5,002 nt of DNA from Acidobacteriaceae bacterium (GTDB lineage Bacteria; Acidobacteriota; Terriglobia; Terriglobales; Acidobacteriaceae), in assembly GCA_003151875.1 (NCBI GenBank), contig PLYW01000295.1, positions 146 to 5,147 of the forward strand. Reading direction: 5' to 3'. Every line of letters begins with the position of its first letter. The first letter of the stretch is position 1. Positions 1 through 4,830 of the stretch are shown piece after piece. Made by a program: the position numbers and the translations under genes. The notes below the pieces were generated by a model. That model was not told the DNA's origin, did no database searches, and saw nothing but the letters and a program-made list of their open reading frames with translations.

Positions 1-148
1 AGGTGCCCTCGTCGAGCAGAAACTCGATGCGCTCGCGCGCCGACATCTTGCCCTGCTTGTGTTCGCGCGCGCGGCGCTCTTCGCCTCCGCCGGCTTCGGC
101 AAGCGAATCACGGCGCTTCAGTTCGGTCAATTTCTGTTCCAGGTCCAT
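1..148 (-). CDS. Acyl-CoA carboxylase carboxyltransferase (beta) subunit, N-terminal fragment
   Basis: Only the first 49 codons are inside the window; the gene continues past the left edge. The protein starts MDLEQKLTELKRRDSLAEAG, followed by GGGEERRAREHKQGKMSARER and IEFLLDEGT (overlapping by one G). An AGGGEER segment, then GKxxARERIexLLDEGT, is the N-terminal signature of the biotin-dependent carboxyltransferase family: propionyl-CoA or acetyl-CoA carboxylase beta subunits (PccB/AccD5 type) and the alpha subunit of methylmalonyl-CoA decarboxylase (MmdA). Members are usually about 510-520 residues and move CO2 between carboxybiotin and an acyl-CoA in the cytoplasm; substrate cannot be told from this fragment. 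The ATG at 148 fits the family N-terminus. An in-frame ATG at 184 would add 12 unconserved residues (MPSSITSIYNPS). Neither start has a Shine-Dalgarno. A perfect TATAAT ends 6 nt before the 148 start, favouring 148 and a leaderless message. Family is confident; the exact enzyme is not. Confidence 0.85.
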   Translation of the reverse strand, partial: MDLEQKLTELKRRDSLAEAGGGEERRAREHKQGKMSARERIEFLLDEGT

Positions 149-154
149 GGAGGG

Positions 155-184
155 ATTATAAATAGAGGTGATGGAAGAAGGCAT
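155..184 (-). promoter_or_regulatory. Candidate promoter of the carboxylase gene, suggesting a leaderless transcript
   Basis: On the minus strand there is a perfect TATAAT at 160-155. With an 18-nt spacer, the -35 position (184-179) reads ATGCCT, only 3 of 6 matches to TTGACA. Transcription would start about 7 nt after the -10, that is at or next to the ATG at 148, leaving no room for a ribosome binding site. The bases just before the ATG (ATCCCTCC) are pyrimidine-rich and contain no Shine-Dalgarno, which agrees. The -10 is seen directly; the start point and leaderless state are inferred. Confidence 0.4.
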
Positions 185-306
185 GAATGGCGGGATCACC
201 GGCATAAGCGACGAAGGTACTTGCCGCCCCGCTCGGGCCAGAGTTCCAGATGGGACAAGACAGCGTGCCGGAGACGGCTACTTGTGATAAGGCGATTTAT
301 CGACAA

Positions 307-831
307 CTATTCGGGCGAAGGGTGTTTCGCGTCATAGCATTGGAATGTTGACGACTCCGCCTCCGTGAGACTGACTCGCAAAGAAGGAGCAGACTCAATC
401 GTCTTCAAGTGCGCTGTTATTACGTCGTGAGTCGCAAGTCCTCCCCACACTTCATCGATTGCCATCTCGCCGTCGGTTTTCAACGTGATCGTACCGTATT
501 CTCCAACCTCGACCATCGGCTTGGAACGATGCACATATAGCTTGTAAATCCAACCGCTCCCACCGGCGGGGTTTGCCAAAGCGATGTAAACAAGGTGCCA
601 GCCGGAAGCGTTCTCGTTTGGGTCCCGGAATGTCGAATATTGCACGTGGTAGCTGGCATCAGTCCACAAGCGGGGACCGCTTTCGTGATTCTCGGAGGCG
701 GTCCGGTGGATGCACTTTATTGAAGCAAAAAGTTGAGCGCGGGACAGTCCCTCGACCGGTGTCGCCGTTTGCTGCCCATGGATTGAGGTAGCACAAATGA
801 GTAACAGCAACGCCAACCCTAAGCTCCTCAT
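307..831 (-). CDS. Secreted hypothetical protein, unrecognised
   Basis: This is a 174-residue protein I do not recognise. It begins MRSLGLALLLLICATSIHGQ, a typical Sec signal peptide: one Arg, a Leu-rich core at about residues 4-15, and likely cleavage after Gly19. Cys13 lies in the hydrophobic core and is preceded by Ile, so it is not a convincing lipobox. The mature part has only two cysteines, Cys40 (IKCIHR) and Cys165 (FQCYDA), near its two ends, which could form one disulfide. The middle alternates aromatic and hydrophobic residues (WHLVYIALANPAGGSGWIYKLYV), suggesting a compact beta-rich domain. A TTG at 840 would add MPF, but ATG 831 gives the more normal signal peptide and lies 7 nt after a -10-like element. 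It sits between the glutaredoxin gene and the carboxylase gene on the same strand, with gaps of 83 and 158 bp, so operon membership is doubtful. That it is a real secreted protein is likely; its role is unknown. Confidence 0.75.
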   Translation of the reverse strand: MRSLGLALLLLICATSIHGQQTATPVEGLSRAQLFASIKCIHRTASENHESGPRLWTDASYHVQYSTFRDPNENASGWHLVYIALANPAGGSGWIYKLYVHRSKPMVEVGEYGTITLKTDGEMAIDEVWGGLATHDVITAHLKTIESAPSLRVSLTEAESSTFQCYDAKHPSPE

Positions 832-838
832 GAAAGGC

Positions 839-867
839 AAAATAGCACGACAAAGGGTCGTTGTCTG
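839..867 (-). promoter_or_regulatory. Candidate extended -10 promoter of the secreted protein gene
   Basis: On the minus strand CAGACA (867-862, 4 of 6 to TTGACA) is followed after 17 nt by TATTTT (844-839, 4 of 6 to TATAAT), which is preceded by TGC, an extended -10 element. The -10 ends 7 nt before the ATG at 831, so the predicted transcript would start at or beside the start codon. There is no Shine-Dalgarno here (the bases before the ATG are TTTTGCCTTTC). A short inverted repeat, ACGAC/GTCGT (847-851 and 857-861), lies in the spacer and might bind a regulator, but five base pairs is weak. Confidence 0.35.
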
Positions 868-914
868 TGATTGTTGGCGAGAACAGGCCTTATCGTAAAT
901 GACCCTGGGCGAGT

Positions 915-1157
915 CTACTCTCTGCTCGCCAAGGCCCGCAGGAAGTCGTCCATGCCCATGTGGTATTTGAACGATTTGCGCCCGTCAATGAACACCACTG
1001 GAGCTTCGTCGGTGTACTTCCGCCGTAACTCGGGGTCGGCATCGATGTCCACCTCACGCCACTGGAAGCTGGCCGCGCTTTGAGCTTGGATGAGCGTTTC
1101 TTTGACGACCTCGCAGAGATGACAGCCCTTGCGCGAATACACCACGACATCGTGCAT
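915..1157 (-). CDS. Glutaredoxin-like / DUF836-type thioredoxin-fold protein
   Basis: This is an 80-residue thioredoxin-fold protein. Strand beta-1 and the active site read VVVYSRKGCHLC, giving a CxxC pair at Cys12 and Cys15 at the start of the first helix. WREVDIDADPELRRKY (33-48) is the typical second strand and helix, and EAPVVFIDG (51-59) supplies the expected cis-proline (Pro53) opposite the active site. Length and the GCHLC motif match the small glutaredoxin-like family (glutaredoxin 2-like, DUF836), cytoplasmic dithiol proteins thought to reduce disulfides or carry redox equivalents; the partner is unknown. The ATG at 1157 places the first strand at residue 4, as is usual. An in-frame ATG at 1217 would add 20 residues (MDSVHSPSSRDSEQELGCRN) with no family likeness. 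Neither start has a clear Shine-Dalgarno, so the extended form cannot be excluded. It lies 231 bp downstream of thiL. Fold confident, function generic. Confidence 0.85.
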   Translation of the reverse strand: MHDVVVYSRKGCHLCEVVKETLIQAQSAASFQWREVDIDADPELRRKYTDEAPVVFIDGRKSFKYHMGMDDFLRALASRE

Positions 1158-1328
1158 ATTTCGACAGCCCAATTCTTGTTCCGAGTCTCTGCTGCTCGGC
1201 GAATGAACGGAGTCCATGATACGAAACAGGTTTACGTATGGACCCAGCTATCGTTGGCGTAAACAGGCGATTACACAGCTTACCGAAAGCGTGCCGTCCC
1301 AACGGGATTCGGATCCTTTGGCACGTGT

Positions 1329-1349
1329 CCCAGTGCGTTAGGCGCTGGG
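1329..1349. repeat. Hairpin in the gap between thiL and the glutaredoxin gene
   Basis: CCCAGTGC (1329-1336) and GCGCTGGG (1342-1349) form an 8-bp stem around a GTTAG loop. As plus-strand RNA one pair is a U-G wobble; as minus-strand RNA that pair becomes a C-A mismatch. It lies 40 bp beyond the thiL stop codon, where a terminator would be expected, but no T-run follows on either strand. It could be a weak or factor-assisted terminator, or chance. Confidence 0.2.
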
Positions 1350-1388
1350 CTATCATTGTTCCGCCCTCCGGGCTCCGTCTTTGCGACC

Positions 1389-2333
1389 TCATCCCCCGAA
1401 ATGTTCCCATCCGGCAGGCTTCAGGGACCGCGTTTTGCCATCGGCGGTGGCGAGCCTCATGTATTTGCCGCTGAGGATCTCGCCAATGCGGCTGATGGGA
1501 ACACCGGCGATCTGCTTGGGAATGCGGCGTTCGGGACGAGCGGTGAACAGCAACTCGTATTCGTCACCGCCATGCAGCGCCAGCGTCAGCCCATCCTTGC
1601 CACCGGCGGCGGGAAGAGCTTCGGCGTAAACGACGGCGCCAGTTCCACTCTCTTCGCAGATGTGGCCCAGGTCGGTGGAGAGTCCGTCGCTGATGTCGAT
1701 CATGGCGGAGGCCAGCTTCTTCTCGCGCAGGAACTGACCGACCGCGACGCGCGGCTCAGGGTAGAAGTGCTTCGGGTGCGATCTCGCCCGCAATTTCTTC
1801 CCGTCGCGAAGTTGGTTGAGCGCAGCCGCGGCCGAGCCGAGTGTGCCGGTAACGTAGAGAAAATCTCCCGGACGCGCGCCCGAGCGCAAAACGGCCTGTC
1901 CCGCCGGAACGCTGCCGAGCACCACGATGTCGGCCAGGATGCCGGTGGGCGACTGTGCCGTGTCGCCTCCCGCGAGAGGAACCGAAAACTGCGCGGCGAG
2001 CTTTAATAGTCCTGTAATGAATTTGTCCACCCAACTCTGCGGCAGCTCCGGCGGAAGCGCCAGCGAGAGAAATGCCGCGCGCGGAATGCCTCCCATGGCG
2101 GCAATGTCGCTGAGCCCGCGGGCCAGGCAGCGATGGCCTACCGAATCGGGCGGATGCCACTCGCGCCGGAAGTGTATGTCCTCGAGGCTGAAATCGGTGG
2201 TGATCAGCGCTTCGTGTCCGCGGGGAAGCGACAGCACGGCACAGTCATCGCCGATGCCGTGGCCGGCGGGTTGACCCCGCGTCGCTGCTGCGCGACGGAT
2301 CCGTTCGATGAGCAACTTTTCGTTCAGCGGCAC
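1389..2333 (-). CDS. thiL: Thiamine-monophosphate kinase ThiL
   Basis: ThiL phosphorylates thiamine monophosphate with ATP to make thiamine diphosphate, the active cofactor, in the cytoplasm (EC 2.7.4.16). It belongs to the PurM/SelD/HypE ATP-binding superfamily. The 314-residue protein is of normal length and carries the family motifs in order: GIGDDCAVL (26-34, metal and ATP), TTDFSLEDIHF (45-55), GLSDIAAMGG (73-82), LAGGDT (120-125), IDISDGLSTDLG (212-223), HGGDEYELLF (254-263) and the C-terminal GWEHF (308-312). The glycine-acid motif reads GGDEYEL rather than the GGEDYEL of the E. coli enzyme, a swap that keeps both acids. I chose GTG at 2333 because AAGGAG lies 4 nt before it and the protein then begins MPLNEKLLIERIRR like relatives. 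A TTG at 2357 would add eight residues but lies upstream of the predicted transcript start. No other thiamine gene is next to it, so it appears to be transcribed alone. Confidence 0.96.
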   Translation of the reverse strand: MPLNEKLLIERIRRAAATRGQPAGHGIGDDCAVLSLPRGHEALITTDFSLEDIHFRREWHPPDSVGHRCLARGLSDIAAMGGIPRAAFLSLALPPELPQSWVDKFITGLLKLAAQFSVPLAGGDTAQSPTGILADIVVLGSVPAGQAVLRSGARPGDFLYVTGTLGSAAAALNQLRDGKKLRARSHPKHFYPEPRVAVGQFLREKKLASAMIDISDGLSTDLGHICEESGTGAVVYAEALPAAGGKDGLTLALHGGDEYELLFTARPERRIPKQIAGVPISRIGEILSGKYMRLATADGKTRSLKPAGWEHFGG

Positions 2334-2337
2334 GGCT

Positions 2338-2343
2338 CTCCTT
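2338..2343 (-). promoter_or_regulatory. Shine-Dalgarno site that fixes the thiL start
   Basis: AAGGAG on the minus strand is followed by AGCC and then the GTG at 2333. It is the strongest ribosome binding site in the window, and it selects GTG 2333 over the upstream in-frame TTG at 2357. Confidence 0.75.
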
Positions 2344-2360
2344 CGTACGGCGGCCAACCC

Positions 2361-2389
2361 AATATACCCGAGACCATGTGATGCGGCTA
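2361..2389 (-). promoter_or_regulatory. Candidate thiL promoter
   Basis: On the minus strand TAGCCG (2389-2384, 3 of 6 to TTGACA) is followed after 17 nt by TATATT (2366-2361, 5 of 6 to TATAAT). Transcription would start near 2354, giving a leader of about 20 nt that contains the AAGGAG site. This leader is too short for a TPP (thi-box) riboswitch. I also saw no thi-box core sequence such as CUGAGA upstream. Confidence 0.4.
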
Positions 2390-2433
2390 TCTGGCATCTA
2401 CTACTTTAGTATCAGCCACTTGTCCCTTATTCA

Positions 2434-2463
2434 TTGACATGTTTACGACGGCTCTGTTACGGT
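2434..2463 (+). promoter_or_regulatory. Candidate promoter for the M23 peptidase gene
   Basis: A perfect TTGACA (2434-2439) is followed after 18 nt by TACGGT (2458-2463), which keeps only the T, A and final T of TATAAT. A perfect -35 with a poor -10 could mean an activator-dependent promoter. A start near 2470 would give a leader of about 190 nt before the TTG start codon at 2660. A nearer -10-like CATAAT (2607-2612) has no good -35 at the right distance (CAAAGG). Which one is used cannot be decided from sequence. Confidence 0.35.
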
Positions 2464-2548
2464 TTGGTGTCATTCATTACACCAGCCATGCGCCCAGTTC
2501 GTTAGCCAATCGGCTGACGGTTGGGAGGAGAACCGTTAACCCACGGTT
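2464..2548 (+). promoter_or_regulatory. Possible structured 5' leader with alternative hairpins, upstream of the M23 gene
   Basis: Four inverted repeats follow closely. TGGTGT/ACACCA (2465-2470 with 2479-2484) has loop CATTCATT. CGTTAGCC/GGCTGACG (2500-2507 with 2512-2519) has loop AATC and one T-G wobble. TGACGGTT/AACCGTTA (2515-2522 with 2531-2538) has loop GGGAGGAG and one wobble. AACCGT/ACGGTT (2531-2536 with 2543-2548) has loop TAACCC. The second and third share bases, and so do the third and fourth, so they cannot all form at once; this is how attenuators and riboswitches are often built. I do not recognise a known riboswitch consensus, and no terminator directly follows. Stems this short can arise by chance. 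Confidence 0.3.
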
Positions 2549-2594
2549 GTCCAGGTATCCGCAAGTGGGCAGTTCGGACCCGGCAAAGGCCTTA

Positions 2595-2634
2595 GTTCCG
2601 GATTTTCATAATTTGGTTTTTTGCGTTCCGGAAC
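2595..2634 (+). repeat. Repeated GTTCCGGA / palindrome GTTCCGGAAC just before the M23 gene
   Basis: GTTCCGGA occurs at 2595-2602 and again at 2625-2632, exactly 30 bp apart. The second copy is part of the perfect 10-bp palindrome GTTCCGGAAC (2625-2634). GTTCCGG (2595-2601) can also pair with CCGGAAC (2628-2634), looping out 26 nt that contain CATAAT and a T6 run. A related GTTCGGA is at 2572-2578. A spaced repeat beside a -10-like element, 25 bp before a start codon, could be a protein binding site; this is inference. Confidence 0.3.
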
Positions 2635-2645
2635 CATTTCTTAAT

Positions 2646-2651
2646 AGAGGG
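2646..2651 (+). promoter_or_regulatory. Ribosome binding site of the M23 gene
   Basis: AGAGGG lies 8 nt before the TTG at 2660. An in-frame TAG at 2645-2647 rules out any earlier start, and the next ATG codon (residue 32) would cut into the membrane segment, so the rare TTG start is well supported. Confidence 0.55.
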
Positions 2652-2659
2652 TTATAGTT

Positions 2660-3568
2660 TTGCGAAAACGCTTTTATATTCTTTTTGTAGCTCGCGATGC
2701 AGAAGGCCAGCTCCGAAAGATCCCCATCCCCATTCATTACCTGTATGTCTTCATGGCCGGCGCCTTGATCGGCATGTTCAGCATCACGGGCATGGCCGGT
2801 TCTTACACGCGCATGCTGTGGAAGGTGGCCAGCTTCAACCAGTTGCGCTCCGAGAAGAATTCGCTACAGACCCGCTACAAGCAGTTGGAACAGGTCAATC
2901 ACGAGAAGGACATCCAGGTGGCTTCGCTGGGCACGCTGGCCAACGAAGTGTCCATGATCTACGGCCTGAAGCCGAATCCCAAATTGTTGAATGAGAATGA
3001 CGGGGCGTTGAAGCCAGAACAGGTGACTTCGTCCCTGGACCAGCTTTATGCCTTGCGCAGTTCCGCTCTGAACGGCGCGGCGACGGCTGGATTGGGGTTG
3101 GGCCTGACTCACCAAGCCACTCTGACCGACTGGGTCAGGGCGACCACTGCACCCGCCTTGTGGCCGGTGATGGGTCCGATTACGGGCGCGTTCGGCGAGC
3201 GCATTGATCCGTTCAACGGTGAAGGCGCGTTCCACTCCGGGGTGGACATTTCCTGCCACTACGGGCAGCCGGTGCTAGCTCCTTCCGACGGCGTGGTGAC
3301 CTACGCCGGACCCTATAACGGCTATGGCCGCATGATTCAGATGGACCACGGCAGTGGCATCACCACTCGCTACGGACACTTGTCAGGCTTCGCGGTGGCC
3401 GGCGGCCAAACGGTGCGCCGGGGACAGGTCATCGGCTACGTCGGCCTCAGCGGACGCAGCACCGGCCCTCACTTGCACTATGAAGTGCGCATCCACGACA
3501 CGCCGGTGAATCCCCACAAATTCCTGCGCAGCACCACCATCAGGCCGGGAGGAATTCCCGCCGGTTAG
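2660..3568 (+). CDS. Membrane-anchored M23 family metallopeptidase (LytM/lysostaphin-like)
   Basis: This 302-residue protein probably cuts peptidoglycan cross-links, or regulates enzymes that do, in the periplasm. A short basic N-terminus (MRKRFYILF) precedes one membrane segment at about residues 27-47. Residues 58-100 look like a coiled coil (NQLRSEKNSLQTRYKQLEQ and onward), then comes a linker, and the M23 domain spans about 168-290. The zinc site is complete: HSGVD gives His192 and Asp196, and HLH gives His271 and His273. His240 in the YGHLS motif is the other expected active-site histidine. An active enzyme is therefore likely, unlike degenerate EnvC- or NlpD-type relatives. The coiled coil after the anchor resembles family members that work with division or envelope machinery, but no such partner gene is adjacent. 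Translation begins at TTG. The gene ends 6 bp from the stop of the convergent neighbour, and no clear terminator separates them. Confidence 0.95.
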   Translation: MRKRFYILFVARDAEGQLRKIPIPIHYLYVFMAGALIGMFSITGMAGSYTRMLWKVASFNQLRSEKNSLQTRYKQLEQVNHEKDIQVASLGTLANEVSMIYGLKPNPKLLNENDGALKPEQVTSSLDQLYALRSSALNGAATAGLGLGLTHQATLTDWVRATTAPALWPVMGPITGAFGERIDPFNGEGAFHSGVDISCHYGQPVLAPSDGVVTYAGPYNGYGRMIQMDHGSGITTRYGHLSGFAVAGGQTVRRGQVIGYVGLSGRSTGPHLHYEVRIHDTPVNPHKFLRSTTIRPGGIPAG

Positions 3569-3574
3569 CCGGAA

Positions 3575-4645
3575 TCACTTGTAAGGTTTTTTGGCCGCCG
3601 GAGGGTTCTGCTCAGGCGGCTTTTGTGTTCCTGGTCCCAGTTCCACCGGCGGCTCGCTGAGTACCTTCTTGAAGAAAGCATACGGAACCTTGGCGGTCAG
3701 CACGGCCTGATCTTTGTCCTGGTGGATTTCCAGGCTGTCAAAGGCGGCCTTCACGTCCGGGTCGGGACCCCCTGCGTCCATCGAGATATTGAGCGCCTTG
3801 AAGAGCGCGAGGAAGGTGTTCACGCGATCGGTGAAACTGCGCGCCTGGGCTTCGCTGTGGGTGAGAACTTGCGCCCGCAGGTGGACTTCGTTGAGCGGCC
3901 GCGCCGACGCAATCACCGTGCTGTCCAGCGGCAGCAGTCCGCTCCAGCCTCCGGGCAAGAGCAGCTCGGCATGATCTTCCGAGGAACTGGCGGCGGGCGG
4001 GCGGGCTATCGTCCAGATGATGCTACCCAGCGGTACCAGCCGGTAATATTCGCTCACCAGCGGCGGACCGGCGAACGGCAGGGCCGCTTGCCGGTAGCGA
4101 TCGATCATGCCTTGGATGGCGTCGGGGCCTTCGGTATTCGACGCGGCGGCCACGTTCACTCCCAGCAGCGCCACGCGCACGGTTCGGCCTTCCAGCGGGA
4201 TGATATAGATCTCGAAATTGCCGTAGTGCTCCACGCTGGCTGACAACTTGCGCAGGTACTCCTCCACCCGTCCGCTGTCGAAGCGTCCCTGCAGAATTTC
4301 GCTGTAGCGGGTCTCGGTGGATTTGCCGCGGATTGAAGTGCCGTAATGAATGGCCAAGGCGGCTTTGTCGAGATCGCGTTCGAACTCAAAGCCGGTCTGG
4401 CGAACGAAGTCTTCGTATTGCGGATCGCGGTCTTTGACGGGATGCTTGCCGAGATCGGTGAACAGGCGAATGGGCTCGAAGTTGACGTAGAGGACGGCGT
4501 CGGAATCAGGCAGCAAGCGGACGGCGTCTGGGGCGGCGCGCTTTCGTAGCAGAACGGCGATAACGATGCCACCGGCGATAACCAGCACAACCGCCAAGGC
4601 AACCCACAACTGCTTTCGTCGTGTTCGCATGGATGGAGAGTTCAT
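3575..4645 (-). CDS. Single-pass membrane protein, unrecognised
   Basis: I do not recognise a named family for this 356-residue protein. It has a basic cytoplasmic tip (MRTRRKQ from Met6) and one membrane helix at about residues 13-33 (LWVALAVVLVIAGGIVIAVL). A large outside domain follows, opening with LLPDSDAVLYVNFEPIRLF. The LPxxDAVLYVNF start recalls bacterial proteins with a signal anchor followed by a P(A/D)DAxxYV segment (DUF3352-like), but I cannot confirm this. A run of short strands and polar helices follows. The last 25 or so residues are Pro- and Lys-rich and probably disordered (GPGTQKPPEQNPPAAKKPYK). There are no cysteines and no visible catalytic motif, so a binding or structural envelope role is more likely than an enzyme. 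ATG 4645 and ATG 4630 (Met6) are both possible, and neither has a Shine-Dalgarno. It converges on the M23 gene with 6 bp between stops; that arrangement does not imply shared function. Confidence 0.85.
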   Translation of the reverse strand: MNSPSMRTRRKQLWVALAVVLVIAGGIVIAVLLRKRAAPDAVRLLPDSDAVLYVNFEPIRLFTDLGKHPVKDRDPQYEDFVRQTGFEFERDLDKAALAIHYGTSIRGKSTETRYSEILQGRFDSGRVEEYLRKLSASVEHYGNFEIYIIPLEGRTVRVALLGVNVAAASNTEGPDAIQGMIDRYRQAALPFAGPPLVSEYYRLVPLGSIIWTIARPPAASSSEDHAELLLPGGWSGLLPLDSTVIASARPLNEVHLRAQVLTHSEAQARSFTDRVNTFLALFKALNISMDAGGPDPDVKAAFDSLEIHQDKDQAVLTAKVPYAFFKKVLSEPPVELGPGTQKPPEQNPPAAKKPYK

Positions 4646-4667
4646 GATACGGGAAAAAGCGCGGCGG

Positions 4668-4696
4668 TGGCCAACCTGGTAGAAATTGGTTACAAT
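4668..4696 (+). promoter_or_regulatory. Candidate plus-strand promoter upstream of the tRNA
   Basis: TGGCCA (4668-4673, 4 of 6 to TTGACA) is followed after 17 nt by TACAAT (4691-4696, 5 of 6 to TATAAT). The predicted start near 4703 lies 235 nt before the tRNA, so the primary transcript would carry a long leader. It is divergent from the membrane protein gene, whose own minus-strand promoter I could not identify. Confidence 0.3.
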
Positions 4697-4713
4697 GAAT
4701 TGACCGCATTTCA

Positions 4714-4733
4714 GCGTTGGGGAATGCCAACGC
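4714..4733 (+). repeat. Hairpin GCGTTGG/CCAACGC downstream of the candidate promoter
   Basis: GCGTTGG (4714-4720) and CCAACGC (4727-4733) pair perfectly over 7 bp around a GGAATG loop, about 11 nt after the predicted start of the 4668-4696 promoter. An alternative 6-bp stem, TGGGGA (4718-4723) with TCCCCA (4745-4750), uses some of the same bases. No T-run follows, so it is not a standard terminator. Confidence 0.3.
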
Positions 4734-4830
4734 GCTCCGCAGAATCCCCAGCCGCAAGGCCCGCGGGAGTGGCGAGTTGTGGGTCTTTAGATCATTTGTA
4801 CAATCGATGATGTTCCAGCGGGTACTCTGG

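Larger units (their letters stand above)
2334..2659. other. Divergent intergenic region between thiL and the M23 gene
   Basis: These 326 bp hold no convincing gene. On the left is the thiL ribosome binding site and promoter. In the centre are TTGACA and the overlapping hairpins. On the right (2572-2634) the sequence GTTC(C)GGA occurs three times around an AT-rich block with CATAAT and a six-T run. A 72-codon open frame (2439-2657) runs through it and stops 2 nt before the peptidase start codon. That frame has no ribosome binding site and its translation looks like random sequence. Confidence 0.6.

Noticed and set aside
286..301. GATAA/TTATC hairpin just after the stop of the secreted protein gene, as a terminator
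   Set aside because: A stem of only five mostly A-T pairs with no T-run after it on the minus strand.
1054..1410. 118-codon open frame on the minus strand between thiL and the glutaredoxin gene
   Set aside because: It overlaps the 3' end of thiL and most of the glutaredoxin gene in another frame, is rich in Arg and Ser as out-of-frame GC-rich DNA usually is, and resembles no protein I know.
1356..2006. 216-codon plus-strand open frame inside thiL
   Set aside because: It is antisense to a gene with every ThiL motif. Long antisense frames are expected in GC-rich coding DNA.
2334..2440. TPP (thi-box) riboswitch before thiL
   Set aside because: No thi-box core seen, and the predicted leader is only about 20 nt with a simple Shine-Dalgarno.
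2549..2600. c-di-GMP (GEMM) riboswitch, suggested by GGACCCGGCAAAGGCC
   Set aside because: Only the GGAC...GCAAAG...CC fragment resembles the motif. The partner GCAAACC element and the rest of the fold are not visible.
2439..2657. 72-codon open frame (starting MFTTALL) ending 2 nt before the M23 start codon, as a leader peptide or coupled gene
   Set aside because: It has no ribosome binding site, its ATG overlaps the TTGACA element so it would precede the predicted transcript start, and the translation has no domain-like character. The close stop is probably chance.
3551..3592. Terminator between the convergent M23 and membrane protein genes
   Set aside because: A T6 run exists at 3587-3592, but the nearest stems (CCGG-TTAG-CCGG at 3561-3572 and GGAATTCC around 3551-3558) are short, lie 14 nt or more away, and the second is inside the M23 coding region.
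3623..4243. 206-codon plus-strand open frame opposite the membrane protein gene
   Set aside because: The minus-strand reading has a clean membrane helix and normal composition. The plus-strand reading is Arg-, Gly- and His-rich and looks like an antisense shadow.
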